NCBI GenBank assembly: GCA_026193555.1
Contig: JAPHUU010000080.1
Span: forward strand, 1 to 9,244
DNA length: 9,244 nt
Direction of reading: 5' to 3'
Source: Rhodanobacter sp.
GTDB lineage: Bacteria; Pseudomonadota; Gammaproteobacteria; Xanthomonadales; Rhodanobacteraceae
The position numbers were made by a program, and so were the translations under genes. How positions within the stretch are numbered: position 1 is the first letter of the stretch; every line of letters starts with the position of its first letter. Positions 6,966 through 9,244 of the stretch are shown here, piece by piece. The notes beneath the pieces are model-generated. The model saw only the letters and a list, made by a program, of their open reading frames with translations, had not been told where the DNA came from and made no database searches.

Positions 6966-7445
6966 TCAGCGATCCGCCAACGCGGCCTGGCGTCGCACCA
7001 GGCTCTCGGCAGTCCAGTGGCTGGCGCGATCGTAGTACTCGCTGACCGCCGGCGTGCCGGGCGGAAGGATCACCCATGGCTGCCTGGTCGAAGTGAAAAT
7101 GTGGATGTCCGGCGGTAGCCGGCCTGGCTCGTTCAGCGTGCCGACGCGGACGAAGGCGAGCGACTTGCCCGCTCCCGCGAAGTGACTCCACAGTGCGATG
7201 TGGCAACGCGGACAACGGGCGATTTGCTGTCCCTTGCCGCTGTGCGAGGGCGTATCGACCAGCAACGGTTCGCCCTGCAGCAGCTGAACCCGATCGGTTT
7301 CGATCAGTGCGTTCAGGGCAAAGGCTGCGCCGGATTCGCGCTGACACCAGCTGCAGTGGCAGCAGTGCACGAACAGCGGTGGACTGGTCAGATGGTAGCG
7401 AAGATCGCCGCAGGTGCAGATGCCGTCGAAAGTATCGCTGGTCAT
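6966..7445 (-). CDS. GFA/CENP-V-family zinc-binding protein
   Basis: The product has 159 residues, the usual size for the family of glutathione-dependent formaldehyde-activating enzyme (Gfa) homologues. ATG 7445 is chosen because the conserved domain begins almost at once (GICTCGDLRY from residue 8). The frame is open upstream to 7595, but that extension would cover the start of the divergent ABC gene. Both zinc sites of the fold are visible: C10 and C12 with C78-P-R-C81 match the structural site, and C29-H-C31-x-x-C34 (followed by QRESGAAF) matches the second site that binds zinc or thiol ligands in Gfa. The domain then carries the family's IARCPRCHIALW segment and a C-terminal DIHIFTSTRQPW region (103-114). 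Most family members have no demonstrated formaldehyde activity, and nothing here (no adhI or frmB neighbour) points to that pathway. It is a small cytosolic protein, substrate unknown. Confidence 0.92.
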   Translation of the reverse strand: MTSDTFDGICTCGDLRYHLTSPPLFVHCCHCSWCQRESGAAFALNALIETDRVQLLQGEPLLVDTPSHSGKGQQIARCPRCHIALWSHFAGAGKSLAFVRVGTLNEPGRLPPDIHIFTSTRQPWVILPPGTPAVSEYYDRASHWTAESLVRRQAALADR

Positions 7446-7476
7446 GCTGGATTCCCGCGTGATGTGTCGTCCCATC

Positions 7477-7482
7477 GTTATA
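7477..7482 (-). promoter_or_regulatory. Candidate -10 box for the GFA gene
   Basis: TATAAC on the minus strand (7482-7477) matches the -10 consensus at 5 of 6 positions and would start transcription near 7470, about 25 nt before the ATG at 7445. No good -35 stands at the right distance: TTGAAG at 7502-7497 is only 14 bp away. It lies in the 91-bp divergent gap to the ABC gene. Confidence 0.35.
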
Positions 7483-7507
7483 CCCGCATGGACGGCCTTC
7501 AAGCACA

Positions 7508-7540
7508 ATGGCGACTTCAGGCAATCCCGGGTGCCCATGA
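7508..7540 (+). CDS. Possible 10-residue leader peptide before the ABC exporter gene
   Basis: A tiny frame, MATSGNPGCP then TGA, starts at ATG 7508. Its stop (7538-7540) overlaps the ATG of the ABC gene (7537-7539) in an ATGA arrangement. This is the classic geometry of translational coupling, and the ABC start has no strong ribosome site of its own. The leader start also lacks a clear Shine-Dalgarno sequence, so it may be accidental. Confidence 0.2.
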   Translation: MATSGNPGCP

Positions 7541-9244
7541 TCTTCCGCTGGTTCGAATCCCTCATCGACGCGTTCAAGGAGCCGGTCGACGCCATGCCGC
7601 CGTCGTCGGTGTGGCGTTTCTATGTGTTCTACCTGCGCCAGGCGTGGCCCGTGTTCGCGGCGGTGGTCGTGGTGGGTTTCGGCGTGGCGATCATCGAGGT
7701 GGCGCTGTTCGGCTTCATCGGCAGCATCGTCGACATGACCCGGGGCAGCCCGGCGGACTTCTTCCGCCTGCACGGCCACCAACTGTTCTGGATGGCGCTG
7801 GTGGCGCTGGTGGCGCGACCGGTGCTGAACAGTCTGCACGACCTGCTGGTGAACCAGGCGATCGTGCCCAGCCTGACCAACCGTATCCGCTGGCAGAACC
7901 ATCGCTACGTGATACGGCAGAGTCTGGGCTTCTTCCAGAACGACTACGCCGGACGCATCGCCAACCGCATCATGCAGACCGGCGGCGCGCTGCGCGAATC
8001 GGTGGTGCAGATCGTCGATGCGCTGTGGTACGTCACCGTCTACACCGGCAGTGCGATCGTGCTGTTCGCCCAGGCAGACGCGTGGCTGGCCGCACCGCTG
8101 GTGGTGTGGGTGATCGGCTATGTCAGCCTGCTGGGCTTCTTCATACCGCGGGTGAAGCTGCGCTCGTGGAAGGCGTCGGAGGCGCGCTCGAAGCTGATGG
8201 GGCGGATTGTCGACGGCTACAGCAACGTGCTCACACTGAAGCTGTTCGCGCATACCCGGCGCGAGGAGGCGTATGTCGCCGAGGCAATGGCCGAGCAGAC
8301 CGACAAGCTGCGCCGGATGACCCGGCTGACCACGGTGATGGACGCCAGCATCACGATCCTCAACGGCTTCCTGATCGTGGGCACCTCGGCGCTGGCGCTC
8401 TGGCTGTGGAGCGGGGGCAAGGTGACGGTGGGTGCGATCGCGTTGTCGACCGGGCTGGTCATCCGCATCAACAACATGTCCGGCTGGATCATGTGGGTGG
8501 TCAACGGCGTATTCGAGAATGTCGGCACCGTCCAGGACGGCATCACCACCATCTCGCAACTGCGTGCGGTGCAGGACGTCGACGGTGCGATGCCGCTGGA
8601 GGTCGTCAACGGCGCGGTGCGCTTCGAGCACATCCACTTCCATTACGGCAAGCGGGGCGGCGTGATCGCGGGGCTGGATCTGTCGGTACGCGCAGGCGAG
8701 AAGATCGGCGTGGTCGGCCCTTCCGGTGCCGGCAAGTCGACCCTGGTCAACGTGCTGCTGCGGCTGTACGACCTCGAAGGCGGGCGTATCCTTGTCGACG
8801 GTCAGGACATCGCCAAGGTCACCCAGGAAAGCCTGCGCTCGCAGATCGGCGTGGTGACCCAGGACACCTCGTTGCTGCACCGCTCGATCCGCGACAACCT
8901 GCTGTACGGGCGTCCGGATGCCAGCGAGGCGCAGATCGCCGAGGCCGTGCACAAGGCGCGCGCCGACGAGTTCATTCGCGAGCTGATCGATGGCGAGGGC
9001 CGGTGCGGCTATGAGGCGCTGGTCGGCGAGCGAGGGGTAAAGCTCAGCGGAGGCCAGCGCCAGCGCATCGCGATCGCCCGCGTGCTGCTGAAGGACGCGC
9101 CGATCCTGGTGCTGGACGAAGCCACCTCGGCACTGGATTCCGAAGCCGAGGCGGCGATCCAGGACAGCCTCGACATCCTGATGCAGGGCAAGACGGTGAT
9201 CGCGATTGCGCACCGCCTGTCCACCATCGCCCGCATGGATCGGC
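7537..9244 (+). CDS. ABC exporter half-transporter (membrane and ATPase domains fused), 3' end cut
   Basis: The frame runs open from ATG 7537 to the right edge (569 complete codons), so probably only some tens of C-terminal residues are missing from a usual length near 600. Residues 1-345 are a type-IV (MsbA/Sav1866-like) membrane domain with hydrophobic helices at about 37-60, 84-100, 158-178, 184-205, 270-291 and 298-325. Residues about 355-569 are the ATPase. They carry an A-loop Tyr370, Walker A GPSGAGKST (394-402), Q-loop Gln442, signature LSGGQ (503-507), Walker B ILVLDE with D527 and catalytic E528, a D-loop SALD, and the switch His559 (AHRLST). All catalytic residues are intact, so it should be an active ATP-driven exporter working as a homodimer or with a partner. 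The substrate (lipid, drug or peptide) cannot be told. The start is uncertain: GTG 7531 and ATG 7444 are in frame, but the former has only a weak AGG and the latter overlaps the divergent GFA gene. Confidence 0.92.
   Translation, partial: MIFRWFESLIDAFKEPVDAMPPSSVWRFYVFYLRQAWPVFAAVVVVGFGVAIIEVALFGFIGSIVDMTRGSPADFFRLHGHQLFWMALVALVARPVLNSLHDLLVNQAIVPSLTNRIRWQNHRYVIRQSLGFFQNDYAGRIANRIMQTGGALRESVVQIVDALWYVTVYTGSAIVLFAQADAWLAAPLVVWVIGYVSLLGFFIPRVKLRSWKASEARSKLMGRIVDGYSNVLTLKLFAHTRREEAYVAEAMAEQTDKLRRMTRLTTVMDASITILNGFLIVGTSALALWLWSGGKVTVGAIALSTGLVIRINNMSGWIMWVVNGVFENVGTVQDGITTISQLRAVQDVDGAMPLEVVNGAVRFEHIHFHYGKRGGVIAGLDLSVRAGEKIGVVGPSGAGKSTLVNVLLRLYDLEGGRILVDGQDIAKVTQESLRSQIGVVTQDTSLLHRSIRDNLLYGRPDASEAQIAEAVHKARADEFIRELIDGEGRCGYEALVGERGVKLSGGQRQRIAIARVLLKDAPILVLDEATSALDSEAEAAIQDSLDILMQGKTVIAIAHRLSTIARMDR

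Noticed and set aside
7182..9014. A 610-codon plus-strand frame overlapping the ABC exporter in another frame
   Set aside because: The Arg/Gly/Ala-rich translation is typical of a shifted frame in GC-rich coding DNA, and the exporter frame is unambiguous.
6898..9213. A 771-codon open frame antisense to the ABC exporter and GFA genes
   Set aside because: The product is rich in His, Gln, Asp and Arg without any domain pattern, and it lies opposite a gene with complete ABC motifs. GC-rich third positions in the sense frame suppress stop codons on the other strand, which explains its length.

Overview
The window is GC-rich Gram-negative DNA with a dense, ordinary chromosomal layout. It encodes Sec-type signal peptides, an outer-membrane-like barrel ending in Phe, and an MscS-family channel. 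GC-biased codon use and gene content suggest a gammaproteobacterium of the Xanthomonadales type (for example the Rhodanobacter/Dyella group). This placement is inference; no rRNA or other marker gene is present. I saw no tRNA, rRNA, CRISPR array, insertion sequence or phage gene.

Layout: (1) 1-186, minus strand: N-terminus of a membrane protein running off the left edge. (2) 352-2049, plus: exported serine hydrolase of the class C beta-lactamase/esterase family with a C-terminal beta-rich domain. The 165 bp between (1) and (2) hold the divergent start regions, but I see no convincing promoter there. (3) 2250-4379, plus: an iron-uptake cluster. A sigma70-like promoter lies under a 39-bp palindrome matching the Fur consensus, followed by a periplasmic cupredoxin-fold protein, an FTR1-family ferric permease and a predicted outer-membrane beta-barrel. 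(4) 4464-6866, minus: a large mechanosensitive-channel protein, convergent with the iron cluster across a hairpin. (5) 6966-7445, minus: a GFA/CENP-V-type zinc protein. (6) 7537-9244, plus: an ABC exporter half-transporter, cut by the right edge.

The most interesting unit is the iron cluster. Cupredoxin plus FTR1 resembles the central pair of FtrABCD-type systems, but the P19 and ferredoxin partners are absent, as are the EfeO/EfeB partners of EfeUOB systems. Instead a predicted outer-membrane protein of unknown family follows. A three-layer route (outer membrane, periplasm, inner membrane) under Fur control is a testable hypothesis. The other genes look like unrelated housekeeping or accessory neighbours.

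Several very long open frames antisense to real genes are by-products of GC-rich codon use and are not annotated.
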